NCBI RefSeq assembly: GCF_041103235.1
Contig: NZ_JBGCUN010000001.1
Coordinates: 496,001-560,000 of the forward strand
From: Yoonia sp. R2331
Lineage (GTDB): Bacteria > Pseudomonadota > Alphaproteobacteria > Rhodobacterales > Rhodobacteraceae
Direction: 5' to 3'
DNA: 64,000 nucleotides
Made by a program: the position numbers and the translations under genes. Under the pieces are notes generated by a model. The model saw only the letters and a program-made list of their open reading frames with translations, ran no database searches and was not told the DNA's origin. Below, piece after piece: positions 46,605-56,517 of this stretch. The number at the start of each line of letters is the position of its first letter. The stretch's first letter is position 1.

Positions 46605-47486
46605 TTAGCCGATTGCCTCAAGCACCGCCTCGCCCAGCGTTGCGGGGCTGTCGGCGACCACGATTCCAGCGGATTTCATCGCTTCGATCTTGCTTTCCGC
46701 GTCACCCTTGCCGCCCGCGACAATGGCACCTGCATGGCCCATGCGGCGGCCCGGAGGGGCGGTGCGGCCGGCGATGAAACCGGCAACCGGTTTCCAGCGG
46801 CCCTTTTTCTTCTGCGCAGTCAGGAATTCGGCGGCTTCTTCCTCGGCCGAGCCGCCAATCTCACCGATCATGATCATCGAATGGGTTTCATCATCGTCCA
46901 GGAACATATCCAGCACGTCGATATGCTCTGTCCCCTTGATCGGGTCGCCGCCGATGCCCACGGCGGTGGACTGACCCAACCCGCTGTCGGATGTCTGCTT
47001 GACCGCCTCATATGTCAGCGTGCCGGAGCGGGACACAACGCCCACCGACCCGCGCTTATGGATGTGGCCGGGCATAATGCCGATCTTGCAAGCGTCGGGC
47101 GTGATGATGCCGGGGCAGTTGGGGCCGATCAGGCGGGATGCGGACCCTTCCAGCGCGCGCTTGACGCGCATCATGTCGAGCACCGGGATGCCTTCGGTGA
47201 TGCAGATGATCAGCTCCATCTCGGCGTCGATGGCTTCGAGGATGGAATCGGCGGCAAAGGGCGGCGGCACGTAGATGACAGAGGCATCAGCTGCGGTCTT
47301 GGCCTTGGCTTCGTGGACCGAGTTGAAGATCGGCAGGTCAAGGTGGGTCTGTCCGCCCTTACCGGGGGTCACGCCACCCACCATCTGGGTGCCATAGGCA
47401 ATGGCTTGTTCAGAGTGGAACGTGCCCTGAGAGCCGGTCAGGCCCTGGCAGATCACTTTGGTATGTTTGTCGACGAGGATGGCCAT
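46605..47486 (-). CDS. sucD: Succinyl-CoA synthetase alpha subunit
   Basis: 293 residues. It carries the phosphorylated active-site His in [16 protein letters not shown] and the CoA-binding N-terminus [20 protein letters not shown]. With SucC it makes succinate and ATP or GTP from succinyl-CoA. Unusually it is separated from sucC by four genes (about 2.4 kb). Start ATG at 47484-47486 follows AAGGGAA. Confidence 0.97.
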   Translation of the reverse strand: MAILVDKHTKVICQGLTGSQGTFHSEQAIAYGTQMVGGVTPGKGGQTHLDLPIFNSVHEAKAKTAADASVIYVPPPFAADSILEAIDAEMELIICITEGIPVLDMMRVKRALEGSASRLIGPNCPGIITPDACKIGIMPGHIHKRGSVGVVSRSGTLTYEAVKQTSDSGLGQSTAVGIGGDPIKGTEHIDVLDMFLDDDETHSMIMIGEIGGSAEEEAAEFLTAQKKKGRWKPVAGFIAGRTAPPGRRMGHAGAIVAGGKGDAESKIEAMKSAGIVVADSPATLGEAVLEAIG

Positions 47487-47533
47487 GGCGTTCCCTTATT
47501 GGTCAGTTTGGCGCGTCGTTCTTGCGCGTGTTG

Positions 47534-48526
47534 TTACATATGTACGCGTGCAGGGTCTGCTGGTGCAGGCGCTGCATGCGCGGGTTGTGAAGGCGTGGGG
47601 TCAAAAAGTGTGGGACGGTCCGCAAACCACCGTTTGCGCAACGCTTCATTGGATTTGGCGACGGGACCAAGCAGGGCCTCGCGCTGGGTGGGTGTCAGGG
47701 TGATCGGTGCGCCGGTGTTTAACGTCGCTTCTGCGACGGTGCGCCCGGCCTTTCTGATGGCGCGGCTCAGCGGGCTTTGACGTGGCAAGACCCGTCCAAC
47801 CGCGCTATTCAGCGTCCGCACTGCATCGGCGCATCGGCGGGTATAGCTGGTGTTGCGCGGGGCGGGGCGCGCCAACCCATTGGCATCAATGCCAACAAGG
47901 GAACAGAAGTCCAAGATCAGATCACCCTGATCCAGCGCGCTGCGGTCCAGCAACCGAACGGACAGATTTTCGGTGCCTGCGAGTTGCGCCCAATGGTTTG
48001 CCAATTTCGCGTAGTCACGTGGCTTGGTCTGGGACAGGAACGCCGGAAATGCATCGGTAAATCCATCGCGCAGCTTTTGGGAATACATGCTGACAGTCCA
48101 GCTGTCCTGACTGCGCAGGTAAATCACGTAGCGGACATGATCAAAACGCGACGTCAGCCAATCATGGATTGCGGCCTGACCATCAAATCGCATGACAACC
48201 GACGATAAAAACTCGTTCGAGATCAGCCAGACATCGGCGTCGGTGCGCGCCACTTCGGCATCAATCCAGTGGTCCAGCGCATCTGCCCGAGCCGCGACGT
48301 CCGCGCGGGTGCGCATCTTGGCAGCAACGGATTGGACAGGATCGTCGAAAATTCGCCCTGTCGTCTGAAACACAACCGACAGATATTCGCGCTGACACAT
48401 GTCCGCGGGGTCAAAACGACGATAGCAAAAGCCCTGCTTGTCCAGAGCATCGGCATTTTGATGTAGAAAATCCTGAAGCGTGCTGCTGCCCGCCTTGGGC
48501 AGGCCAATATGGACAATTGCCTTCAT
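47534..48526 (-). CDS. Sulfotransferase-like protein
   Basis: 330 residues. The N-terminal VHIGLPKAGSSTLQDFL is a 5'-phosphosulfate-binding loop, and RYVIYLRSQDSWTVSMYSQ resembles the 3'-phosphate-binding region of PAPS-dependent sulfotransferases. No signal peptide; probably cytosolic, modifying a surface polysaccharide or small molecule. The C-terminal 30 residues are Pro/Ala-rich and disordered-looking. It sits between sucD and the small lipoprotein genes, with no metabolic link to them. The acceptor is unknown. Confidence 0.8.
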   Translation of the reverse strand: MKAIVHIGLPKAGSSTLQDFLHQNADALDKQGFCYRRFDPADMCQREYLSVVFQTTGRIFDDPVQSVAAKMRTRADVAARADALDHWIDAEVARTDADVWLISNEFLSSVVMRFDGQAAIHDWLTSRFDHVRYVIYLRSQDSWTVSMYSQKLRDGFTDAFPAFLSQTKPRDYAKLANHWAQLAGTENLSVRLLDRSALDQGDLILDFCSLVGIDANGLARPAPRNTSYTRRCADAVRTLNSAVGRVLPRQSPLSRAIRKAGRTVAEATLNTGAPITLTPTQREALLGPVAKSNEALRKRWFADRPTLFDPTPSQPAHAAPAPADPARVHM

Positions 48527-48587
48527 GTGCGCACCTCACTGGTGCGCGCGCAGGCCCCGCCATGTGGCGCGGCCTGCTGTGGGTCTC

Positions 48588-48776
48588 TTACTGGAACGTA
48601 TAGGGCGATGCGACCTGCGGGCCGCAGCGCATGGGCAGGCCGTTCATGGTCTGCATGTGCGGGCTGCCGCAGCTGGCTGACAGCGTGTCGAGCCGTGCGA
48701 CAGAGGCGCCATTGCTGCTTTCCAGGCAACCCGAGAGTGTCAGTGCGATGGTGGCGAGAGCGGCGTATTTCATCAT
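48588..48776 (-). CDS. Small lipoprotein with C-terminal NGLPMRCGPQ motif (copy A)
   Basis: 62 residues from the ATG at 48774-48776, which follows AAAGGA by 8 nt; the adjacent ATG is also possible. A lipobox (LTLSGC) marks a lipoprotein, leaving about 45 mature residues. The C-terminus reads H-M-Q-T-M-NGLPMRCGPQ-V-A-S-PYTFQ, nearly the same as the gene at 48996. Two further cysteines may pair. No family recognised; it has no membrane span beyond the signal. Confidence 0.75.
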   Translation of the reverse strand: MMKYAALATIALTLSGCLESSNGASVARLDTLSASCGSPHMQTMNGLPMRCGPQVASPYTFQ

Positions 48777-48906
48777 GGTCTTGGTCCTTTGACTGTTCGG
48801 TATCAGGGCGTCCTGCCCCCCAGAACAGGCCAGCGGACGCGTTTGCGATGCCTGATGCATCACTGATCCGGTTGGCGACATGATGAAAGCCGTAAGGCAA
48901 AAGCAT

Positions 48907-48979
48907 GGCAAAGCCTTGCCGAGACGTTAAGGCACGTCTGGGCAGGTCTTTGCCAATCAGGGCAGCGCGGGGCGCTGCC
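48907..48979 (-). other. Strong hairpins between the two paralogous lipoprotein genes
   Basis: GGCAAAG (48907-48913) pairs with CTTTGCC (48948-48954), extended inside by AGACG/CGTCT and partly by CCTTGCC/GGGCAGG. A second hairpin GGCAGCGC/GCGCTGCC with a GGG loop lies at 48961-48979, 16 nt after the stop of copy B. No U-tract follows. These may act as processing, stability or partial termination elements. Confidence 0.5.
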
Positions 48980-48995
48980 GGTTGTGTTCGTGGCC

Positions 48996-49199
48996 TTACT
49001 GGAAGGTGTAAGGCTTGATCGCTTGCGGTCCGCAGCGCATCGGCAGGCCGTTTGTGGTCCGCATATGGATGCTGGGGCAGGCCGCGCTGGCGCCAGAGGT
49101 CGAGATAACCTCGGTCTGGGCCACGGCGACCGGCTGGCTGGTGCCCATACAGGCGCTTAGCGTGGCAGCCATGAACAGCGGCAGTGCAATCTTTTTCAT
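48996..49199 (-). CDS. Small lipoprotein with C-terminal NGLPMRCGPQ motif (copy B)
   Basis: 67 residues. Signal peptide with lipobox (ATLSAC), a short linker with Thr/Ser/Ala, then H-M-R-T-T-NGLPMRCGPQ-A-I-K-PYTFQ. The 22-residue C-terminal block is shared with copy A, so the two arose by duplication. The C-terminal cysteine plus one at about residue 41 may form a disulfide. No known family; probably periplasmic, attached to a membrane. Confidence 0.75.
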   Translation of the reverse strand: MKKIALPLFMAATLSACMGTSQPVAVAQTEVISTSGASAACPSIHMRTTNGLPMRCGPQAIKPYTFQ

Positions 49200-49371
49200 A
49201 ACTCAATCCCCTCAGATCAGGTGCAAAGACCGGTTCTCCGGCCGTTGCTGCCTGTCTGTCAGCGGGATGAAGCTTCGATTTGTCTAAAATGTGATCTTTT
49301 AGGGGCATAGCAGCCGGTTCCGCAGGATGCGGGTCTTTTGCTGGTTGCATATGCCCTCGGGTCCACATTGT

Positions 49372-49890
49372 TCAGGACTGATTTTCAAGGATAAGGGACA
49401 AACCGCCAGAACCGCGCACGGCCTTGAGGTCATAAAACAGCACATCGCCTGAATTCAGGATCGGCTTGACCGAAATCTGCAGGTTCCCGCCCGTGGTCGG
49501 GGTTGCACCAGCCTGCTGCGCCGCAGCGCGGAAGGCTGCAATCGTTGCCGCACCTTTGCTGCGCGTCAGATCATCAAGGCTGCACCGATATCCCGTGAGT
49601 TCGGCGATCAACACCAGGGCTTGCGTGCCATCATCGCTATTGGCGATGAAACTGTCGGAACTGCGCATCGCCAATTGGCTGAACCCATTGGCCATCGCCG
49701 CCGCGCGATGCGTGCTCGACCGGCCCGCATTATCAAGGCACACACGGAAGAACGTGTTGACGAAGGCATCCGTCGGTTGGACCGCCTGAACACGCTCCGG
49801 TTCCATCAGGGGACGGAACCGGTTTTGGTCAGGCACACCGCAGGCAGACAGTGTCAAAGCGGCGGCGAGGACGCAGGAAACAGACTTCAT
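49372..49890 (-). CDS. Lipoprotein of unknown function coupled to sucC
   Basis: 172 residues. The signal [17 protein letters not shown] ends in a lipobox. The mature part is mixed alpha/beta with two more cysteines (FFRVCLDNAG and GYRCSLDDL) and no recognised domain. Its ATG shares a base with the sucC stop (TGATG), so it is translated with sucC. It lies before the two tiny lipoprotein genes. Confidence 0.75.
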   Translation of the reverse strand: MKSVSCVLAAALTLSACGVPDQNRFRPLMEPERVQAVQPTDAFVNTFFRVCLDNAGRSSTHRAAAMANGFSQLAMRSSDSFIANSDDGTQALVLIAELTGYRCSLDDLTRSKGAATIAAFRAAAQQAGATPTTGGNLQISVKPILNSGDVLFYDLKAVRGSGGLSLILENQS

Positions 49891-51083
49891 CAGCCCTTGA
49901 CCGCTTTCACGATCTTCTGGGCACCGTCCTTGAGGTCGTCAGCGGCGATCACGTCGACATCCGAATTGTTGATGATGTCCTTTCCGGCTTCCACGTTTGT
50001 GCCTTCCAACCGGACCACCAGCGGCACCTTCAGCCCCACCTCTTTCACGGCGGCAACGACGCCTTCGGCGATCACGTCGCAGCGCATGATGCCGCCGAAG
50101 ATGTTTACCAGAATGCCTTTGACGTTCGGGTCAGAGGTGATGATCTTAAACGCCTCTGTCACCTTTTCCTTGGTCGCACCGCCGCCCACGTCGAGGAAGT
50201 TGGCAGGCTCGGCACCGTAAAGCTTGATGATGTCCATCGTCGCCATCGCCAGACCCGCGCCATTGACCATGCAGCCGATTTCCCCGTCCAGCGCGATATA
50301 GTTGAGGTCATACTTCGACGCGGCAAGTTCCTTGGGGTCTTCCTCTGTCTCGTCACGCAGGGCGGCGACGTCCTGATGGCGGTAGACGGCGTTGCCATCG
50401 AAAGACACCTTGGCGTCCAGCACTTTCAAATCGCCGCCATCGGTGACGATCAGCGGGTTGATCTCCAACATCTCCATGTCTTTGGATACAAAGGCATTAT
50501 AAAGGATGCCCATCAGCTTGACGCATTGCTTGACCTGCTGTCCTTCCAGCCCCAGCGCAAAGGCCACGCGGCGGCCGTGGTAGGGCTGATAACCGGTGGC
50601 GGGGTCAACGGTGAAATTCAGGATCTTTTCAGGCGTCGAGGCTGCGACCTCTTCGATGTCCATCCCACCCTCGGTCGAGCAGACAAAACCGATGCGGCTG
50701 GTTTGGCGGTCAACCAGCAGGGCCAGATACATCTCTGTCTCGATGCCGGAACCGTCTTCGATATAGATGCGGTTCACCTGCTTGCCTGCGGGACCGGTCT
50801 GATGCGTGACCAAGGTGCGGCCCAGCATCTTTTTCGCTTCCTGTGCGGCCTCTTCCACGGATTTTGTCAGACGCACACCGCCTGCATCACCGGCGTCAGC
50901 CTCTTTGAACTTGCCCTTGCCGCGACCACCAGCGTGGATCTGCGCCTTGACCACCCAAAGCGGGCCATCAAGTTCGCCAGCGGCTGTCTTGGCCTCTTCG
51001 GCACGCAGAACCGGGCGTCCGTCGCTGACCGGTGCGCCAAAAGACTTCAAGAGTGCCTTGGCCTGATATTCGTGGATGTTCAT
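49890..51083 (-). CDS. sucC: Succinyl-CoA synthetase beta subunit
   Basis: 397 residues from the ATG at 51081-51083 ([16 protein letters not shown]), the universal SucC start; an upstream in-frame start adds 12 residues without support. ATP-grasp domain with [17 protein letters not shown], then the C-terminal ligase half with [13 protein letters not shown] and [13 protein letters not shown]. First gene of the suc series. Two TGTGATCACA palindromes lie about 100-130 nt upstream. Confidence 0.97.
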   Translation of the reverse strand: MNIHEYQAKALLKSFGAPVSDGRPVLRAEEAKTAAGELDGPLWVVKAQIHAGGRGKGKFKEADAGDAGGVRLTKSVEEAAQEAKKMLGRTLVTHQTGPAGKQVNRIYIEDGSGIETEMYLALLVDRQTSRIGFVCSTEGGMDIEEVAASTPEKILNFTVDPATGYQPYHGRRVAFALGLEGQQVKQCVKLMGILYNAFVSKDMEMLEINPLIVTDGGDLKVLDAKVSFDGNAVYRHQDVAALRDETEEDPKELAASKYDLNYIALDGEIGCMVNGAGLAMATMDIIKLYGAEPANFLDVGGGATKEKVTEAFKIITSDPNVKGILVNIFGGIMRCDVIAEGVVAAVKEVGLKVPLVVRLEGTNVEAGKDIINNSDVDVIAADDLKDGAQKIVKAVKG

Positions 51084-51179
51084 GATGCTTCCCCGCTGGG
51101 CTGAATTTCCTCCAGACAAACCACAGGCAGAGTTAACAAAAAACCATCGTTAGCGCGAACGGGCCAAAAATCGGACATT

Positions 51180-51210
51180 TGTGATCACAGCCAGAAAAAG
51201 TGTGATCACA
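51180..51210. promoter_or_regulatory. Paired TGTGATCACA operators before sucC
   Basis: Exact copies of TGTGATCACA at 51180-51189 and 51201-51210, 21 bp centre to centre (two helical turns). On the sucC-sense strand a GCGCTAACG (51148-51156) lies 23 nt further down; the sdhC promoter has the same nonamer 13 nt below its operator pair. Candidate binding sites for the GntR protein at 38653. Confidence 0.7.
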
Positions 51211-51352
51211 AATAAGACTCAATCCATGATTTGCGGTTGAATCAGGCGATTCGACATCGGGACAAGCCGTGTCTCAAGATGTGTAAATCCTGCGTGACAC
51301 TCGTGACTTTAAGCGGTTCTTGACCCTCTGGCCGCTGGTTTCAGGCCAGAAC

Positions 51353-51390
51353 CGGCCAAAATGGGGCCAATTCATGGCGACTTTTGGCCG
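51353..51390 (+). promoter_or_regulatory. Inverted repeat CGGCCAAAA-N20-TTTTGGCCG before the VPLPA-CTERM gene
   Basis: Perfect 9-bp arms at 51353-51361 and 51382-51390, about 70 nt upstream of the start at 51463. A third GGCCAAAA occurs at 51163-51170 near the sucC side. It may be an operator or an mRNA leader hairpin; no known binding protein is suggested. The rest of the 51084-51462 gap shows no gene. Confidence 0.4.
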
Positions 51391-51462
51391 AAACTGTGTT
51401 AACCATGAACCGGTAAAAAGATGTCTGCCGTGCAATTTCGCGGCCTTAACGAGGAGATTGGA

Positions 51463-52164
51463 ATGAAGAAGCTATTCACTGCAGCTGCGATCAGCGCTGC
51501 ATTTTTTGCGACCTCAGCGGTCGCAGCTCCGGTCAGCATCAACTTTCAAGCCGAAGCTGATTTCAACGAGCAGGCGCTGTCAGATGGCACCGTTCTGAAC
51601 TCTGTGAACACCAGCCTTTTGAACGTGACCGTGTCAGGTGGTCTTCAGACCAACTACGGCACACCGGTTGCGAATGACGCTTATGCCTATCTCGATCACG
51701 GGAACGCGGGCCTGGGTGTCTGCACGACGCCATTTGCGATCAACACCGTGGGTGGGACCGGCAAGGAAAACCAGTGTAATCCTGGCAGCGACGACAACGT
51801 GACCGCGAACGAATTTGTGACCATCGCGTTTGACGTCACAATGATCCTCAGCGATTTCGTGTTCCGTGCCGCGAACCATTCGCTGATCAGCTCGACCTCG
51901 CTGGACACACTGTTGATCGGTATCAACGGCGGCGGGCTGTCAGAAACCTCGTTTGGCGCACTGTCCAACATCCCGCTGTTTGGAATTGACAGTCTGACGC
52001 TTGCCTATGGCGGAACTGGCGCGCAGGAGTTTTACCTGTCGTCTGTGAAAGCAGAGCCTGACCCCAACATCGTCGGTCAAATCCCGCTGCCTGCCGGTCT
52101 GCCGCTGCTTCTGGCGGGGCTTGGTGCCCTTGGTCTGGCCAAGCGGCGCAAACAGCACGCTTGA
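51463..52164 (+). CDS. VPLPA-CTERM sorting domain-containing secreted protein
   Basis: 233 residues from the ATG at 51463, preceded by GAGGAG. Signal peptide (MKKLFTAAAISAAFFATSAVAA), a beta-rich extracellular domain with an N-x-C pair (GVCTTPF and NQCNPG), and a C-terminal sorting signal: IPLPAGLPLLLAGLGALGL then KRRKQ. This LPXXX/hydrophobic/basic tail is the VPLPA-CTERM (TIGR03370) type recognised in Rhodobacterales, and is probably handled by an exosortase-like enzyme encoded elsewhere. It ends at a strong terminator. The role of the mature domain is unknown. Confidence 0.88.
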   Translation: MKKLFTAAAISAAFFATSAVAAPVSINFQAEADFNEQALSDGTVLNSVNTSLLNVTVSGGLQTNYGTPVANDAYAYLDHGNAGLGVCTTPFAINTVGGTGKENQCNPGSDDNVTANEFVTIAFDVTMILSDFVFRAANHSLISSTSLDTLLIGINGGGLSETSFGALSNIPLFGIDSLTLAYGGTGAQEFYLSSVKAEPDPNIVGQIPLPAGLPLLLAGLGALGLAKRRKQHA

Positions 52165-52182
52165 TCTGGCTTGAAGTCGACA

Positions 52183-52212
52183 AAAGGCCCGCGTCGACAC
52201 GCGGGCCTTTTT
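52183..52212 (+). terminator. Rho-independent terminator after the VPLPA-CTERM gene
   Basis: AAAGGCCCGCGT (52183-52194) and ACGCGGGCCTTT (52199-52210) form a perfect 12-bp stem with a CGAC loop, followed by T residues. The A-run on the other side lets it also end the minus-strand glycosyltransferase transcript. Confidence 0.92.
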
Positions 52213-52226
52213 GCGTTTGGCGCGGA

Positions 52227-53273
52227 TCAGGCGACTTTGATGTCGTCCGTCACGAGGGGGCCATCCACAGCCTGCGGTGAAAAGTCCAGCGTTGCCTCTG
52301 GCCAGTGCCAGTGGGCGGCGGTGTCGGGGCGCAGGCTTTGTGTCGCGATTAGACCAAGCGTCGACAGCACCTCTGCGACCTTGGGCGGCATCTGCCGAAG
52401 TGCAAAGAACAGCGCCGCGGGATCCGCCTGTGGGGCAGAGAATGCCGCGATCTGGGCCATGCGGGCGGGGCCCAATCGCGCAACCAGGGCGTCGGTATCG
52501 ACGTCAATGGTTTTGCGTCGCAGCTTTTTGCTGGTATGGCGCGGCGTCAGCCCGTCAAAGTGGAAAAGCGGCACGTCAGGGCTGCGCGCAAAGGGCGTGC
52601 GTGTGTCAGCGCTACCTTGCGCGGTCCGATCACGCACAAAGGTGTGGTGGATTCCAACTGCCACTTGCGCGCCAATCCGGCTCAGCGATTTTTCCCCCAC
52701 ATAGGCGGTCATCCCGTTTTGCAACATCGCCGCCACGGCAGGTGGGTATTCTGCCGCCAAACTGCCGCTATAAAGCTGCGGGATCGGTCCGCGCAAATCG
52801 CCGCCAAACACGCTTTCATTGTCTTGATCCGCGGTGAAACACCGCTCAAAAGCCGTCAACCGCAAGCTGGGCACGTCAGCGGGCAGGGTGTGCAGCGCGG
52901 CGCGCAGGGCCTCTCCGTCCGAGATGAATTCATCTGCATCACAATGCAGCATCCATTCCGATTGGCCGCGGGTGTAGGCATGGTTGGCGTTAACGATCTG
53001 CCGGTCCACATGCAACGGCGGCCGCCACCCCATCTTGCGCCAATAGTCTCCGTCGCATTGGGTCATGCGCACGCGCGGCTCACCTGCCAACAGCGATAGA
53101 TCACCCTGCGGCGTACGATCAAAGTAAAGATTTATGCGGTCCGCCCCCATCGCCAGATGATGCGCCACAAAGGCCAACACCAGCGGTGCCGGTTCATCAA
53201 GCGTTGCTGTGACTTCCCATGTGGGCAAGGGGCGACCTCCGGTTGCGCATAAGTCTAGTAAGAGCAGATGCAT
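52227..53273 (-). CDS. Glycosyltransferase, family 2-like (DUF/Glyco_tranf_2_4 type)
   Basis: 348 residues from the ATG at 53271-53273 (MHLLLLDLCATGG). The nucleotide-sugar region shows EPAPLVLAFVAHHLAMGADRINLYFD and a D-x-D motif in SEWMLHCDADEFI. FHFDGLTPRHTSKKLRRK is typical of this roseobacter group of predicted glycosyltransferases. No membrane segment, so it is probably cytosolic or peripheral. It lies between mdh and the VPLPA-CTERM gene without a metabolic link. The acceptor is unknown. Confidence 0.78.
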   Translation of the reverse strand: MHLLLLDLCATGGRPLPTWEVTATLDEPAPLVLAFVAHHLAMGADRINLYFDRTPQGDLSLLAGEPRVRMTQCDGDYWRKMGWRPPLHVDRQIVNANHAYTRGQSEWMLHCDADEFISDGEALRAALHTLPADVPSLRLTAFERCFTADQDNESVFGGDLRGPIPQLYSGSLAAEYPPAVAAMLQNGMTAYVGEKSLSRIGAQVAVGIHHTFVRDRTAQGSADTRTPFARSPDVPLFHFDGLTPRHTSKKLRRKTIDVDTDALVARLGPARMAQIAAFSAPQADPAALFFALRQMPPKVAEVLSTLGLIATQSLRPDTAAHWHWPEATLDFSPQAVDGPLVTDDIKVA

Positions 53274-53329
53274 CGCACCGCTGCAAACCAACAAAGAGGT
53301 CGCAAGAGGTATTGGGCGGATTGTGTCAC

Positions 53330-53356
53330 CCGGGACGGCGCTGAACACCGCCCCGG
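53330..53356 (-). terminator. Hairpin downstream of mdh
   Basis: CCGGGACGG (53330-53338) and CCGCCCCGG (53348-53356) pair with one G-U in RNA. It begins 10 nt after the mdh stop on the minus strand. No strong U-run, so termination may be factor-dependent. Confidence 0.5.
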
Positions 53357-53366
53357 ATGCGCAAAA

Positions 53367-55181
<1,815 letters not shown>

Positions 55182-55185
<4 letters not shown>

Positions 55186-55496
55186 GCCTCTGGATCGGTA
55201 TTGAGAAGCGCCGCCGGGATCACATCCGCGTTCGAGCCCGAGGCGACAAGACAGGTCACACCGTCGGGGCGCGTGGCAATGATGGTCCAACTGCCCGTCT
55301 CTGCGTTCACAAAGACCTCGATCACCATTTGATTGGCGGCCAGCCCCATCATCGTGCGGCTTTCATTGTAATTTTCCGCCAGATGCGTGGTCACCGCACC
55401 ATGCGGGCCACAGTTGCGGCCCTGCGCCTCTGTCTGGGTGGCGGCCAGCATCAGGGCAGAGCCTGTCATCATCGTCAGCATCAATTCGCGTGTCAT
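55182..55496 (-). CDS. Small exported protein of unknown function
   Basis: 104 residues from the ATG at 55494-55496. A signal peptide (MTRELMLTMMTGSALMLAATQTEA) precedes a compact domain with two cysteines (GRNCGPHGAV and GVTCLVASGSN), probably a disulfide. The composition of GPHGAVTTHLAENYNESRTM and EVFVNAETGSWTIIAT suggests a conserved roseobacter family of unknown function. It converges on the transporter gene. Confidence 0.75.
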
Positions 55497-55634
55497 GGCA
55501 TGTCCTTTCGGGACGGTATGAGAGGTGGCCAAGGATGCGGGGAGAGGCGTTAGACATGGTTAACGCGGCGTCCGGTGGTCCGGCCGTGCTGCATTGCGGC
55601 ATTTTTGCCTTGAAATATCTATTCGGATCGGGTG

Positions 55635-55666
55635 TGTTGCGCGCAACAATGTTGCGAGGATCGCAA
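55635..55666. promoter_or_regulatory. Two dyads before mcl2
   Basis: TGTTGCGCGCAACA (55635-55648) is a perfect 14-bp palindrome; TTGCGA-GGA-TCGCAA (55652-55666) is a second inverted repeat 3 nt on. Both share TTGCG/CGCAA half-sites. They end 11 nt before the mcl2 ATG. A regulator of the ethylmalonyl-CoA pathway or acetyl-CoA use may bind here. Confidence 0.5.
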
Positions 55667-55677
55667 GGGAACCTATC

Positions 55678-56517
55678 ATGACCAACCGCCCACACCGCTC
55701 TGCCCTCTATATCCCCGGCGCAAAGGACAGGGCGCTGGAAAAGGCCCGCGGCTTACCGGTGGATGTGATCCTGTTTGACCTCGAAGACGCGGTGGCCCCC
55801 GATGCCAAGGTGGATGCACGCGCGACGCTCGCCACGGCGCTGGGCACATCCTACGGCCCGCGCCTGCGGATCGTGCGGATCAACGGGCTGGACACCCATT
55901 GGGGTGCCGATGACGCCCGCGCCGTGGCCGCGATGAACTGCGACGCGGTACTTTTGCCCAAGGTGAACAGCCCCGCCGATCTGGATGCGCTGGCCGCTCT
56001 CGTCCCGAACATCCCGTTCTGGGCGATGATGGAAACGCCGCAAGGTATCCTGAATGCCGCCGCCATTGCCGCCCATCCACGTCTGCAAGGGTTCGTGATG
56101 GGCACCAATGATTTGGCCAAGGATCTGGGCGCGCGCACGCGCGATGCGATGACCACCGCACTGCAACACTGCCTACTTGCCGCCCGCGCGGCAGGGATCG
56201 TGGCCCTGGATGGCGTCTATAACGCCTTCAAGGACGAGGACGGATTGCGCAGCGAATGCACCCAAGGCCGCGATATGGGTTTTGACGGCAAAACCCTGAT
56301 TCACCCCGCACAGGTCGACATTTGCAATGCGATCTTTGGCCCCTCGGATGCCGAAATTGAACTGGCCGAACGCCAGATTGCGGCCTTTGACGCCGCCGAA
56401 GCCGCAGGGCAGGGCGTCGCGGTGGTGGACGGAAAGATTGTAGAGAACTTGCATATCGTCACCGCACGGGCAACTTTGGCGAAAGCCAAAGCCATTGCCG
56501 CACTGGAGACGCCATGA
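55678..56517 (+). CDS. mcl2: (3S)-malyl-CoA thioesterase (CitE-like, Mcl2 type)
   Basis: 279 residues of the HpcH/HpaI-CitE family. Substrate and metal motifs: RSALYIPGAKDRALEKA, DVILFDLEDAVAPDAK, LRIVRINGLDTHWGADD, WAMMETPQGIL and FGKTLIHPAQVD (here DGKTLIHPAQVDICN). The length fits the thioesterase Mcl2 better than malyl-CoA lyase Mcl1. It ends the ethylmalonyl-CoA pathway for acetate by hydrolysing malyl-CoA. The mch gene three genes down supports this. Malyl-CoA lyase activity is the alternative. Confidence 0.87.
   Translation: MTNRPHRSALYIPGAKDRALEKARGLPVDVILFDLEDAVAPDAKVDARATLATALGTSYGPRLRIVRINGLDTHWGADDARAVAAMNCDAVLLPKVNSPADLDALAALVPNIPFWAMMETPQGILNAAAIAAHPRLQGFVMGTNDLAKDLGARTRDAMTTALQHCLLAARAAGIVALDGVYNAFKDEDGLRSECTQGRDMGFDGKTLIHPAQVDICNAIFGPSDAEIELAERQIAAFDAAEAAGQGVAVVDGKIVENLHIVTARATLAKAKAIAALETP

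Noticed and set aside
49851-51104. Long plus-strand frame opposite sucC, 417 codons.
   Set aside because: Complete overlap with the certain sucC gene; product is His/Val-rich without a family.
55490-55681. Possible 63-codon plus-strand gene before mcl2.
   Set aside because: No ribosome-binding site, overlaps the candidate operators, and does not look like a protein family.
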